The notes under the pieces were generated by a model, which saw only the letters and a list, made by a program, of their open reading frames with translations, ran no database searches and was not told the DNA's origin. From assembly GCF_900176205.1 (NCBI RefSeq), contig NZ_LT859959.1:6035001-6099000 (forward strand): 64,000 nt of DNA. The letters are read 5' to 3'. Shown one piece after another: positions 16,634-25,380 of the stretch. The position numbers were made by a program, and so were the translations under genes. Source of the DNA: Bradyrhizobium sp. ORS 285 (GTDB lineage Bacteria > Pseudomonadota > Alphaproteobacteria > Rhizobiales > Xanthobacteraceae). Positions within the stretch are counted from its first letter, which is position 1. The number at the start of each line of letters is the position of its first letter.

Positions 16634-17041
16634 ATGTCGGGATGGCGTGCGGCGCAGTGTGCGTCTGTTTTTGTCGGACTGTTTTGCAACGCGGTGCTCG
16701 GCACCACGATCGCCTCGGCGCAGATGGCGCTGCCCTCCCCGAAACCCGTCGACGGCGCCACCCTGTTCAAGCAGCAATGCGGTGTCTGCCACACGCTGAG
16801 CAGCACCGAGCCGATGCGCCAGGGACCGCCGCTGTCGAAGGTGGTCGGCCGCCGCGCCGGTTCCGTCGAAGGCTTCCGCTATTCCGCCGGCTTTGCGAAA
16901 GCCGACTTCACCTGGGACGAGGCCAAGCTCGACGCCTGGCTGACCAATCCGCAAGAGCTGATCCCCGGCGCCGTCATGGCCTATCGCCAGGCCAAGCCCG
17001 ATGTGCGCGCCGCGATCATCAACTACCTGAAGGACAATTGA
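16634..17041 (+). CDS. Periplasmic class I cytochrome c (single heme)
   Basis: The 135-residue precursor has a Sec signal peptide (ending near IASAQ, residue 30), one heme-binding motif CGVCH, and a distal Met ligand in PGAVMAY, the arrangement of cytochrome c2/c550-type carriers. No membrane anchor is present in the mature part. The SD GCGAGGA precedes the ATG. The stop is separated by one base from the next gene, and the cluster continues to a Tat-exported small subunit and a GMC flavoprotein, for which this cytochrome is the likely electron acceptor. Confidence 0.92.
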   Translation: MSGWRAAQCASVFVGLFCNAVLGTTIASAQMALPSPKPVDGATLFKQQCGVCHTLSSTEPMRQGPPLSKVVGRRAGSVEGFRYSAGFAKADFTWDEAKLDAWLTNPQELIPGAVMAYRQAKPDVRAAIINYLKDN

Positions 17042-17042
17042 G

Positions 17043-17438
17043 ATGGCAAAGCCCGTTCACTCCATGATCCGCGTCTTCGACGAGGCCAAGGCGCTCGATT
17101 TCTACAAGCGCGCCTTCGGTCTGGAGATCGCCGACAATCTCCGCTTCGACGGCTTTGCGCTGATCTATCTGCGCCACCCGTCCTCGCCGTTCGAGGTCGA
17201 GCTGACCGTGAACTTCGACCGTAAGGAGCCGTACACGCTCGGTGACGGCTATGGCCATCTCGCCGTCGTGGTCGACGATGTCGACGCCGAGCATGCCCGC
17301 TTCGAGCGCGAGAACCTGGCGCCGGGCCCCTTGCGCGACTTCAAGCACAATGGCGCGACCTTGGCCCGCTTCTTCTTCGTCAGCGACCCCGACGGCTACA
17401 AGATCGAAGTCATCCAGCGCGGTGGCCGCTTCGGCTGA
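17043..17438 (+). CDS. VOC-family protein, glyoxalase I-like
   Basis: The 131-residue protein has the four metal-ligand positions of glyoxalase I: H6, E53 (EVEL), H72 (GYGHLAV) and E122 (GYKIEV). Glyoxalase I isomerises the hemithioacetal of methylglyoxal and glutathione to S-lactoylglutathione. No signal peptide is present, so it is cytoplasmic, unlike its neighbours. It starts one base after the cytochrome stop and is followed by the Tat subunit after 49 bases, so it is inside the dehydrogenase operon. gloA is possible, but other VOC functions such as a C-C lyase or epimerase cannot be excluded. Confidence 0.85.
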   Translation: MAKPVHSMIRVFDEAKALDFYKRAFGLEIADNLRFDGFALIYLRHPSSPFEVELTVNFDRKEPYTLGDGYGHLAVVVDDVDAEHARFERENLAPGPLRDFKHNGATLARFFFVSDPDGYKIEVIQRGGRFG

Positions 17439-17487
17439 AACCGCGAGACTGCGGAACTACAAACAAAAACCAACGGAGGAACTACCC

Positions 17488-18036
17488 ATGAGAGAAGTCG
17501 ATCGCCGCAACAAATACGACCGCCGCGTCTTTCTCAAGGGCGCGGCCTCGACCGTGCCGGCCGCGGCCGTTGCATCCGCTACCGGCCTGGGGATCACCGA
17601 CGCCTGGGCCGAGGATGCCAAGGCGCTGACGCCGGCCACCCTGAAGACGCTGGTCAAGGTCGCGCGCGATATCTATCCGCACGACTTCCTCGCCGACCGC
17701 TACTACATCGTCGCGGTCAAGCCGTGGGACGGCAAGGCCGCCGAAGACGCCGCCGTCAAGGCGATGATCAATGACGGCATCGCGCGCCTGGATCAGGACG
17801 CTAGGGATCGCCACAAGGTGCCGTATGCGCAGGTGCCGTGGGAGACCGACCGCGTCGCGCTGCTTATGGGCATCGAGCAGACCACCTTCTTCAAGACCTT
17901 GCGCGGCGACCTCGTGGTGTCGCTCTACAATCAGAAAGAGCTCTGGCCGAAGTTCGGCTACGAGGGCTCCTCCGCCGAGCATGGCGGCTACATCAACCGT
18001 GGCTTCTCCGACATTGACTGGCTGCCCAAAGCCTGA
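17488..18036 (+). CDS. Tat-exported gluconate 2-dehydrogenase subunit 3-like protein
   Basis: The 182-residue precursor carries a twin-arginine signal (YDRRVFLKGAA, then an Ala-rich hydrophobic stretch to about residue 40). The mature part matches the small (gamma/hitchhiker) subunit of flavin-dependent sugar-acid and glucose/fructose dehydrogenases. In that family it carries the GMC subunit, which lacks its own signal, through the Tat pore after folding and cofactor insertion. A strong SD (GGAGGA) precedes the ATG. The GMC gene follows after 38 bases. Confidence 0.88.
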   Translation: MREVDRRNKYDRRVFLKGAASTVPAAAVASATGLGITDAWAEDAKALTPATLKTLVKVARDIYPHDFLADRYYIVAVKPWDGKAAEDAAVKAMINDGIARLDQDARDRHKVPYAQVPWETDRVALLMGIEQTTFFKTLRGDLVVSLYNQKELWPKFGYEGSSAEHGGYINRGFSDIDWLPKA

Positions 18037-18074
18037 CGCCGGCGAACAACAAAGAGAACACGGAGGAAACCACA

Positions 18075-19643
18075 ATGGCAAAATTCGATCTGAACGATTC
18101 GGGCGTGGTCGTGGTCGTGGGCTCGGGCGCCGGCGGCGGCACCCTGGGCAACGAGCTCGCACAGAAGGGCATCAAGGTCGTGATCCTCGAGGCGGGCGGC
18201 CGCTACGAGATCCCCGACTTCATCAACGACGAATGGGAAAGCTTCACCCAGCTCGCCTGGACCGACATGCGAACGACCTCGGGGAGCTGGCGCGTGGCGA
18301 AGGACTTCGCCAACCTGCCGGCCTGGATCGTGAAGGCGGTCGGCGGCTCCACGGTGCACTGGGCCGGCGCCTCCTTGCGCTTCGAGGAGCACGAGTTCAA
18401 GGCGCGCACCACCTATGGCGGCGTGCCCGGCACCACGCTGCTCGACTGGCCGGTGACCCTCGCCGAGATGGCGCCGTGGTACGCCAAGGCCGAGTTCAAG
18501 ATGGGCGTGACGCGCACCAACGACATTCCCGGCCTGCCCGGCAACAACAACTTCAAGGTGCTCGAAGCCGGCGCCAAGCGGCTCGGCTACAAGACCGTGC
18601 ACACCGGCAACATGGCGATCAACTCGCAGCCGCGCGACGGCCGCGGCGCCTGTCAGCAGATCGGCTTCTGCTTCCAGGGCTGCAAGTCCGGTGCGAAATG
18701 GTCGACCTTGTACACCGAGATTCCCAACGGCGAGGCTACAGGCAATCTCGAGGTGCGCTCCGGCTGCATGGCGATCAAGATCGAGCATGACGCGTCCGGC
18801 AAGGTCACCGGCGTGGTCTATGCCGACGCCGACGGCAAGATGCAGCAGCAGAAGGCGCGCATCGTGGCGGTGGCCGGCAACTCGATCGAGAGCCCGCGGC
18901 TGCTGCTCAACAGCGCCTCCAGCCTGTTCCCGGACGGGCTTGCGAACTCGTCGGGCCAGGTCGGCCGCAACTACATGCGGCACATGACCGGCAGCGTCTA
19001 CGCGACGTTCGAAAACCCCGTGCACATGTATCGCGGCACCACGATGGCCGGCATCGTCCGTGACGAGGCCGCGTTCAATCCGAAGCGCGGCTTCGTCGGC
19101 GGCTACGAGATGGAGACCTTGTCGCTCGGCCTCCCTTTCATGGCCGCGTTCCTCAATCCCGGCGCCTGGGGCCGCAGCTTCACCGCGGCGATGGAGACCT
19201 ATCCGCGCATGGCCGGCATGTGGCTGGTCGGCGAGGACATGCCGCAGGAGACCAACCGCATCACGCTCGATCCGGTCGCCAAGGACAAGTTCGGCATGCC
19301 GGTGGCCTCGGTGCATTTCGACGATCACCCCAACGACGTCGCGATGCGCGCCCACGCCTACAAGCAGGGCTCGGCGATCTACGAAGCGGTCGGCGCCACG
19401 GTGACCTATCCGACCACGCCGTACCCCTCGACGCACAATCTCGGCACCAACCGGATGAGCGAGAAGGCGAAAGACGGTGTGGTCAACAAGTTCGGCCAGA
19501 CGCACGACGTGAAGAATTTGTTCGTGTCGGACGGCAGTCAGTTCACGACGGGTGCAGCGTGCAATCCGACGCTGACCATCGTGGCGCTGGCGATCCGCCA
19601 GGCCGACTACATCGCCGGCGCGATGCAGAAGAAGGAGATTTAG
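18075..19643 (+). CDS. GMC-family FAD dehydrogenase, large subunit with predicted 3Fe-4S site
   Basis: The 522-residue flavoprotein starts with the FAD dinucleotide fold (VVVVGSGAGGG, residues 12-22). Cysteines C193, C199 and C203 form Cx5Cx3C, the pattern that binds a 3Fe-4S cluster in the FAD-dependent glucose dehydrogenase complex of Burkholderia. The C-terminal catalytic region contains STHNLGTNRM and CNPTLT, supplying the expected His and Asn. It has no export signal and probably travels with the Tat subunit encoded just upstream. Electrons would pass FAD to Fe-S to cytochrome c. The substrate (sugar, sugar acid or alcohol) is not determinable. Confidence 0.9.
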   Translation: MAKFDLNDSGVVVVVGSGAGGGTLGNELAQKGIKVVILEAGGRYEIPDFINDEWESFTQLAWTDMRTTSGSWRVAKDFANLPAWIVKAVGGSTVHWAGASLRFEEHEFKARTTYGGVPGTTLLDWPVTLAEMAPWYAKAEFKMGVTRTNDIPGLPGNNNFKVLEAGAKRLGYKTVHTGNMAINSQPRDGRGACQQIGFCFQGCKSGAKWSTLYTEIPNGEATGNLEVRSGCMAIKIEHDASGKVTGVVYADADGKMQQQKARIVAVAGNSIESPRLLLNSASSLFPDGLANSSGQVGRNYMRHMTGSVYATFENPVHMYRGTTMAGIVRDEAAFNPKRGFVGGYEMETLSLGLPFMAAFLNPGAWGRSFTAAMETYPRMAGMWLVGEDMPQETNRITLDPVAKDKFGMPVASVHFDDHPNDVAMRAHAYKQGSAIYEAVGATVTYPTTPYPSTHNLGTNRMSEKAKDGVVNKFGQTHDVKNLFVSDGSQFTTGAACNPTLTIVALAIRQADYIAGAMQKKEI

Positions 19644-19684
19644 GACTCCTTGTCGCCCCAGTTCCAAGTGCCAACTTGTTACTC

Positions 19685-19770
19685 GTCATGCCCGGGCTTG
19701 TCCCGGGCATCCACGCGGCTCCGCGAATGTCGTCTGACGTGGATGGCCGGGACAAGCCCGGCCATGACGG
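19685..19770. repeat. Inverted repeat, GTCATGCCCGGG type
   Basis: Arms GTCATGCCCGGGCTTGTCCC and the inverse GGGACAAGCCCGGCCATGAC enclose a short centre. It belongs to the same general class as the paired-hairpin repeats at 10319, with different arm sequence. It lies between convergent genes (GMC and the ribbon-helix-helix gene) and may also serve as a terminator. Confidence 0.7.
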
Positions 19771-19823
19771 CGCGAGGGCCTATGGGCCCAAACGATCACG
19801 GCGTCTCGAAGGATGGCCTCGCC

Positions 19824-20135
19824 CTACTCCGCCGCGTCCATGATCGCCGCCGCGGCGAAATCCGGCATTCCCGCGCTCGCTTTCGCGCGATAAATCAGAC
19901 AGGAGCAGCGCAGCAGCGACGCGAAATTCTTCACCTCGCCGTGATGGTCGAGCACCTCGGCATACAGCGTGGTCACGAACTTGGCGACGCTCATGCCTTC
20001 CTTCGCCGCGATCTCCTCGAGCGTGTCCCAGAACGCCATTTCGAGCCGGATCGACGTGCTATGGCCGCCGATCCGCAACGAGCGGGTCTGCGACTCATAA
20101 TCGCGCTGAGGCTGGTGTGCGAACAGGCGGCACAT
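19824..20135 (-). CDS. Ribbon-helix-helix domain protein (RHH_4-type)
   Basis: The 103-residue protein has a central RSLRIGGHSTSIRLEMAFW segment followed by LEEIAAKEGMSVAKFV, matching the beta-strand plus helix-turn-helix core of the ribbon-helix-helix (RHH_4) family. Such proteins are DNA-binding or protein-interaction modules; no target is known. The start at 20135 has a strong SD (GGAGGA). The reading frame continues upstream to 20426 but that part is antisense to mutL and lacks homology. mutL is divergent, 171 bases away. Confidence 0.82.
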   Translation of the reverse strand: MCRLFAHQPQRDYESQTRSLRIGGHSTSIRLEMAFWDTLEEIAAKEGMSVAKFVTTLYAEVLDHHGEVKNFASLLRCSCLIYRAKASAGMPDFAAAAIMDAAE

Positions 20136-20306
20136 GGGCTTCCTCCGGCAGATTGTGATTTTCGCGAAACGATATACCGGCCCCGCTTGCCTCACAATCC
20201 CGTTGGAGAACGTGGCTTTCGCCTGCCGCACTGCATAAAAAACGCTATTCTCGTGGCATCGCGAGCCTTCAAAATCCAAGCCACTCGAATCCAAGCCAGT
20301 CCCGTC

Positions 20307-22163
20307 ATGCCCGTCCGCCAACTCCCCGAGCAGGTCATCAACCGCATCGCCGCCGGCGAAGTGGTCGAACGCCCTGCGAGCGTGGTCAAGGAGCTGGTCG
20401 AGAACGCGATCGATGCCGGCGCCCACCGCATCGACATCTTCACCGATGGCGGCGGCCGGCGGAAGATCGCGATCACAGACGATGGCGGCGGCATGACATC
20501 AGCAGATCTCGCGCTCGCCGTCGAACGACATGCAACGTCGAAGCTCGACGACGAGGACCTCCTGCAGATCCGCACGCTCGGGTTCCGCGGCGAGGCGCTG
20601 CCGTCGATCGGCTCGGTGGCGCGGCTGTCGATCACGACGCGGCACAAGAGCGAGCCGCATGCCTGGAGCATCCATGTCGATTGCGGCGACAAGTCCGACA
20701 TCGTGCCGGCGGCGCTCAACCAGGGCACCCGCGTCGAAGTGGCCGATCTCTTTCACGCCACACCCGCACGATTGAAGTTCCTCAAGACCGACCGCACCGA
20801 GGCCGAAGCGATCCGCGAGGTGGTGCGGCGGCTCGCCATGGCGCGGCCCGACATCGCCTTCACGCTCGCCGGCGAGGAGCGCGCGCCGGTGACCTGGGCC
20901 GCCGCGCTGCCCGGCGCGCCGGGACAATTGACCCGGCTCGGCGATATCCTGGGCGCCGACTTCCGCAGCCACGCGATCGCGGTCCGCAGCGAGCGCGATC
21001 ACGTCGTCGTCGAAGGCTTCGCTGCCGCGCCGGCTCTGACCCGCGCCAATGCGCTCGGGCAGTATCTGTTCGTCAACGGCCGCCCCGTGCGCGACAAGTT
21101 GATCCTCGGCGCGGTGCGTGCAGCGTACGCCGACTATCTGCCACGCGACCGCCATCCGGTGGTGGCGCTGTTCGTGACGCTCGATCCGCACGAGGTCGAC
21201 GCCAACGTGCATCCGGCCAAGACCGAGGTGCGCTTCCGCAATGCCGGCCTGGTGCGCGCACTGATCATCCACGCGCTGAAGGAAGGTCTGGCGCGCGAAG
21301 GCCGCCGCACCGCAGCCAATGACGGCGGCGCGACCATCGCCGCATTCCGCCCGGCGTTCACGCCGCCGCGGCCCAATCCTGGTCCGATGAACTGGGAGTG
21401 GCAGCGTTCGCCGTCAGCGCCGGTTGCGCCGATCCAGCGCTATGACGATGCGGCTGCGGCGCCGACTGCGGCAGCGTTCTCACCTGCCGCCTTCGCCGAG
21501 CCGATGCAGGCGGCGTTCGACGTCGGCGGTCCGCGCGCCGATCTGCGCCTGCATGAGCAGCCGGCTACACCCGACCTGCTCGACCGTCCGCTCGGCGCCG
21601 CACGCACGCAGATCCACGACACCTACATCGTGGCGCAGACGCGCGACGGCCTCGTCATCGTCGACCAGCACGCCGCTCATGAACGCATCGTCTATGAGCG
21701 GCTGAAGTCTTCGCTTGCCACGCACGGCGTGCAGCGGCAGATCCTGCTGATCCCCGATATCGTCGAGCTCGACGAGGCCACGGTCGAGTCGCTGCTCGCG
21801 CGGAGTGATGAGCTCGCCTCGTTCGGCCTTGCGATCGAGTCCTTCGGCCCCGGCGCGGTCGCGGTGCGCGAGACGCCGTCGCTGCTCGGCAAGATCAATG
21901 CCTCCGCGCTGTTGCGCGACCTCGCCGAGCACATGGAGGAATGGGGCGAGGCGCTGCCCCTGGAGCGCCGGCTGATGCATGTCGCCGCCACCATGGCCTG
22001 CCACGGCTCCGTCCGCGCCGGCCGCCGCCTCAAGCCGGAGGAGATGAACGCGCTCCTGCGCGAGATGGAAGACACGCCGAACTCCGGCCAGTGCAACCAC
22101 GGCCGCCCGACCTATGTCGAGCTCAAGCTCGCCGATGTCGAGAAGCTGTTCGGGAGGAGATAG
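20307..22163 (+). CDS. mutL: DNA mismatch repair protein MutL (endonuclease type)
   Basis: MutL couples mismatch recognition by MutS to strand incision. The N-terminal GHKL ATPase has VENAIDAG, DDGGGM, TLGFRGEAL and a GTRVEVADLFHATPAR segment. The C-terminal domain (after a Pro/Ala-rich linker at about 340-430) contains DQHAAHERIVYE near residue 452, the metal-binding endonuclease motif, along with ACHGSVRAG and CNHGRPT. The protein is therefore expected to nick DNA itself, as in bacteria without MutH. Length 618 residues is normal; the ATG at 20307 begins the conserved MPVRQLPEQVINRIAAGEV. Confidence 0.96.
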   Translation: MPVRQLPEQVINRIAAGEVVERPASVVKELVENAIDAGAHRIDIFTDGGGRRKIAITDDGGGMTSADLALAVERHATSKLDDEDLLQIRTLGFRGEALPSIGSVARLSITTRHKSEPHAWSIHVDCGDKSDIVPAALNQGTRVEVADLFHATPARLKFLKTDRTEAEAIREVVRRLAMARPDIAFTLAGEERAPVTWAAALPGAPGQLTRLGDILGADFRSHAIAVRSERDHVVVEGFAAAPALTRANALGQYLFVNGRPVRDKLILGAVRAAYADYLPRDRHPVVALFVTLDPHEVDANVHPAKTEVRFRNAGLVRALIIHALKEGLAREGRRTAANDGGATIAAFRPAFTPPRPNPGPMNWEWQRSPSAPVAPIQRYDDAAAAPTAAAFSPAAFAEPMQAAFDVGGPRADLRLHEQPATPDLLDRPLGAARTQIHDTYIVAQTRDGLVIVDQHAAHERIVYERLKSSLATHGVQRQILLIPDIVELDEATVESLLARSDELASFGLAIESFGPGAVAVRETPSLLGKINASALLRDLAEHMEEWGEALPLERRLMHVAATMACHGSVRAGRRLKPEEMNALLREMEDTPNSGQCNHGRPTYVELKLADVEKLFGRR

Positions 22164-22199
22164 CGACAACGATTGAGGCCACGACGATAGCTACAATTC

Positions 22200-22365
22200 C
22201 GGTGTCGTCCCGGGCAAGCCGCAGCGGCGCAAGGCGCCGCGGGGGCGCCGACCCGGGACCCATACGCCGCAGCAGATGTGAGGGACAAGAACGACGTCGC
22301 GAGCACCCTGCCTCCCAACGCAATCCTGTGGTTATGGGCCCCTGCGTTCGCAGGGGCGACACCGA
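22200..22365. repeat. Paired-hairpin repeat between mutL and rsmD
   Basis: The left arm is the long variant (GTGTCGTCCCGGGCAAGCCG... with an inner GGCGCAAGGCGCC hairpin) and the right arm a third variant (GCCCCTGCGTTCGCAGGGGC). CCCATA and TTATGGG mark the inner borders. It fills the gap between two convergent genes. Confidence 0.75.
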
Positions 22366-22372
22366 GTGTGGA

Positions 22373-22927
22373 TCACGAGCGACGCAAGAAGACGAACTCC
22401 GTGTCGTCGTAGGCACGCCGCTCGAGCTCTTCAAACCCCTCAGGCGCCTTGAACGCCGCGGCCTTGGACTCCTCGACCACAAGCAGTGCCGATGGCATGA
22501 GCCAGCCGCCGTCGCGCAGCGAGGCCAGCGCCGTCTCCGCCAAGCCCTTGCCATAGGGCGGATCGAGAAACACCAGCGCGAATGGCTCGACCGGATGCGC
22601 CGGGCCGAGATTAGTGGCATCGCGGCGATACACCTTGGTGACGCCGCCAAGCCCGAGCGCCTCGACATTGTTGCGCAACAGCGCCCGCGCCTCGGCGCCA
22701 TTGTCGACGAACAGAGTGAACTCGGCGCCACGCGACACCGCCTCGATGCCGAGCGCGCCGGTGCCGGCAAACAGATCGAGCACCCGCGCGCCCTCGATCG
22801 GATTATCGTAGGCATGCACGAGGATGTTGAACAGCGCCTCGCGCAGCCGGTCCTGTGTCGGCCTGATATCGCGCGACGCAGGCGAAGCGATGCTGCGGCC
22901 CTTCAGCCGCCCCCCGACGACACGCAT
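22373..22927 (-). CDS. rsmD: 16S rRNA (guanine(966)-N(2))-methyltransferase
   Basis: RsmD methylates G966 of 16S rRNA in the small subunit. The 184-residue protein begins MRVVGGRLKGR, has the SAM-binding motif VLDLFAGTGALGIEA, and the N6/N2-type catalytic motif DPPY. The size is normal. The ATG at 22927 is preferred to the GTG codon just before it. It lies downstream of the pseudouridine synthase on the same strand, a frequent pairing of rRNA-modification genes, though a repeat separates them. Confidence 0.94.
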   Translation of the reverse strand: MRVVGGRLKGRSIASPASRDIRPTQDRLREALFNILVHAYDNPIEGARVLDLFAGTGALGIEAVSRGAEFTLFVDNGAEARALLRNNVEALGLGGVTKVYRRDATNLGPAHPVEPFALVFLDPPYGKGLAETALASLRDGGWLMPSALLVVEESKAAAFKAPEGFEELERRAYDDTEFVFLRRS

Positions 22928-22977
22928 CACTTGCCTCTGCGAGTGTTGAGCGACGTCATAGCAACGGGCGAGCTGCG

Positions 22978-23107
22978 CCCCCCTCCGCCCGCACGAAGCG
23001 AAGCTTCGCTAGGCGGGGAGGGGTCGGGGGTGGGGGTGCCACAAGCGAGACTGCCTGCTGGGTTACCCCCCTCCCCGCCCCTCCCCCACAAGGGGGGAGG
23101 GAGAGGA
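22978..23107. repeat. C-rich inverted repeat between rsmD and the pseudouridine synthase gene
   Basis: A G-rich arm (GGCGGGGAGGGG...GGGGG, about 23012-23036) is matched by a C-rich arm (CCCCCCTCCCCGCCCCTCCC, about 23066-23088), followed by a small CTCCCCC/GGGGGGAG hairpin. The composition resembles the CCTCCCC repeat at 59322. Confidence 0.7.
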
Positions 23108-23173
23108 AAGACCACCCGAGCGTCAGCGAGGAGCGCTGCGCTCGCGACATACATCGCAGCCGATGGCATCGTC

Positions 23174-25249
23174 CTACTCATCATCCCGCGGGCTGATATC
23201 GCGCTTGCCGTGGTAGCCGCGCTTCGGGCGCTTCGGCGGGCCGGGGAAGCGCGCTTCGGCTTCGTGACGCTCGCGCGCCTCCTCGCTGCCGGTGCGCTGC
23301 ACCAGCACGCGGCGGCCCTTGCGATCGGCGACGACCTCGCGCTTCGGCTTGGGCTTCGGATCGGGCAACGGCTCGCGATTGCCCGCGCCGGCCGGGCCGA
23401 GATCGGCGCCGGATTGCGCGATGACCTTCTCGCCGAGCTGCTCGCGCAGCACCCGCGTCTTGACCTCCTGCACCTCGCCCTCGGGCAGCTCCAGCAGCTG
23501 GAACGGGCCGTAGGAGACGCGGATCAGGCGGTTCACCTCGAGGCCGAGATGCGCCAGCACGTTGCGCACCTCGCGATTCTTGCCCTCGCGGATCGCGACA
23601 ACCAGCCAGACATTGGCGCCCTGATCGCGCTCGAGCGTCGCTTCGATCGGGCCGTACTTCACGCCGTCGACCTCGACGCCCGCGGCGAGCTGGTCGAGCT
23701 GTCCTTGCGTGATCTCGCCATGGGCGCGAACGCGGTAGCGCCGGGTCCAGCCGGTGTCCGGCAGTTCGAGCACGCGCGCGAGGCCACCGTCATTGGTGAG
23801 CAGCAAGAGGCCCTCGGTGTTGAAGTCGAGCCGGCCGATCGAGATCAGCCGCGGCAGGCCCTCGGGCAGATTGTCGAACACCGTCGGGCGGCCCTCGGGG
23901 TCGCTGTGCGTCGTCATCAGCCCCCGCGGCTTGTGATACAGGAACAGCCGCGTCCGCTCGCGCTCCGGCAGCGGCGCGCCGTCGACCTTGATCTCATCGT
24001 TCTCGGTGACGTCGAGCGCCGGCGAGTTGATGACGCGGCCGTTCACGCTGACGCGGCCCTGCGTCACCATCTCCTCGGCGTCGCGGCGCGAGGCAAGCCC
24101 CGCGCGCGCCAGCACCTTGGCGATGCGCTCGCCCGTCTTGCCCGGTCGCGGCGCTTCGTCGGGCACGACGCGCTTGCTGCGCTTCTCCGGCTCAGGCTTG
24201 CGCTCGCGATACGGACCTCGGCCGCCGAATGCCGGGCGCTTGGCGAAGATCTCGCTGTCGTTCTCGTTGTCGCGGCGCGGCCGATCACCAAAATCGCGGC
24301 GTTCGCTGCGCGGGTGCTCCTGCCAGTCAGTGCGCCCCTCGGGACGACGACGCGGCTTGTCGAAGCCGCGGTCATCGCCACGATCACGCGGCCGGTCGAA
24401 CTTCGGACGATCCTCGCGGGTGCGGTCAGAGCGCGGACGGTCATAGCTGCGGCCGCCTTCGCGCGAGGAACGCGCGCCGCGATCGCCCTCGCCATCGCGC
24501 TTCTGCCACGGCTTGCTCTCACCGCGCGGCGGACGATCGCCGAACTCCTTGCGCGGCCCCCGCGCGCCGCCACCGAACTTGCGCTCGCCGCGATCGCCCT
24601 CGGCACCGCGCGAGAACTTGCGCTCGCCGCCAAACTTCCGCTCCGGCCGATCGCCTCCGCGTGGCGGACGGTCACCGAAGCTGCGCGCCGGGCGGTCGCC
24701 GCGATCGCGCGCGCCTTCGCCGCGGGGGGTATACGGCCGCTTCTCGCCGTCGCGCTCCCGCGACGCGTAGGGCTTGCGCTCGCCGAACTTGCGCTCCGAC
24801 GACCGGCCCGCGGGACGCGCCTCGTCACGGCCGGCGCGCGGCGTGTAGGGACGCTTCTCGCCGCCGCGATCATCGCGGTCGAATTTCGGCCGGTCACCGC
24901 GCGGCTTGAAGGCACGCTTCTCGCCGTCGCCCGACCGCGCCGCATACGGCCGGTCGCCGCGCGGCCGCTCGTCGCGGTTAAAGCGCGGCTTGTCGCCATA
25001 GGATTTGCGCGGCGCATCGCCGTCGTCGCGGCGGCGCGGCGCGCGGCCCTCGTCGAACGAACGCTTGCCGCCATCGCGCTTGGCAAAGCTCTTGCCGCCG
25101 CCCTCCTTGTCGCCGAAGCCGCGCTTGGCGAACTTCTTCTCCGGCCCGCGCGCGGCGCCCGAGCGTCCCTTCGGCCCCTCGGACCGCCCTCGCGGGGCGC
25201 CACCGCGGCGGCCGCGGGAATCGTTGTCTTTGTCGGTGTCACGGGGCAT
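23174..25249 (-). CDS. 23S rRNA pseudouridine synthase (RluB/RsuA family) with long disordered N-terminus
   Basis: The enzyme isomerises uridine to pseudouridine in rRNA. An S4 RNA-binding domain starts near residue 373 (ERIAKVLARAGLASRR) and the synthase domain carries the catalytic Asp in GRLDFNTEG near residue 471. The total of 691 residues is more than twice the usual family length, because about 370 N-terminal residues are an Arg/Gly/Asp/Lys-rich low-complexity region with recurring units such as GEKRPYTPR, FGDRP and ERKFGG. That tail is probably disordered and RNA-binding, similar to RGG regions. Start ATG 25249. rluB is the likely ortholog but RsuA/RluE cannot be excluded. Confidence 0.88.
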   Translation of the reverse strand: MPRDTDKDNDSRGRRGGAPRGRSEGPKGRSGAARGPEKKFAKRGFGDKEGGGKSFAKRDGGKRSFDEGRAPRRRDDGDAPRKSYGDKPRFNRDERPRGDRPYAARSGDGEKRAFKPRGDRPKFDRDDRGGEKRPYTPRAGRDEARPAGRSSERKFGERKPYASRERDGEKRPYTPRGEGARDRGDRPARSFGDRPPRGGDRPERKFGGERKFSRGAEGDRGERKFGGGARGPRKEFGDRPPRGESKPWQKRDGEGDRGARSSREGGRSYDRPRSDRTREDRPKFDRPRDRGDDRGFDKPRRRPEGRTDWQEHPRSERRDFGDRPRRDNENDSEIFAKRPAFGGRGPYRERKPEPEKRSKRVVPDEAPRPGKTGERIAKVLARAGLASRRDAEEMVTQGRVSVNGRVINSPALDVTENDEIKVDGAPLPERERTRLFLYHKPRGLMTTHSDPEGRPTVFDNLPEGLPRLISIGRLDFNTEGLLLLTNDGGLARVLELPDTGWTRRYRVRAHGEITQGQLDQLAAGVEVDGVKYGPIEATLERDQGANVWLVVAIREGKNREVRNVLAHLGLEVNRLIRVSYGPFQLLELPEGEVQEVKTRVLREQLGEKVIAQSGADLGPAGAGNREPLPDPKPKPKREVVADRKGRRVLVQRTGSEEARERHEAEARFPGPPKRPKRGYHGKRDISPRDDE

Positions 25250-25380
25250 GAAGGTCTCGCTTCGAGGTGCAGGACGCGGGGTGATACGCGCGCTCTGAGC
25301 AGCGCATGTCACGCGGGAAATCGGTGTCCGGTTTTGCTGAAGGGCGATGCAGTAGCAGACTTGACCGGGTAATACGAGCC

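Noticed and set aside
20136..20426. Extended form of the ribbon-helix-helix protein
   Set aside because: It would run antisense into mutL. A strong ribosome binding site before the ATG at 20135 gives a complete RHH protein.
21941..25372. Very long open frame on the plus strand across the pseudouridine synthase gene
   Set aside because: It is antisense to a well-supported gene and is open because the Arg/Gly/Asp-rich codons of that gene yield few stops on the opposite strand. The translation (Arg/Ala-rich) has no recognised domain.
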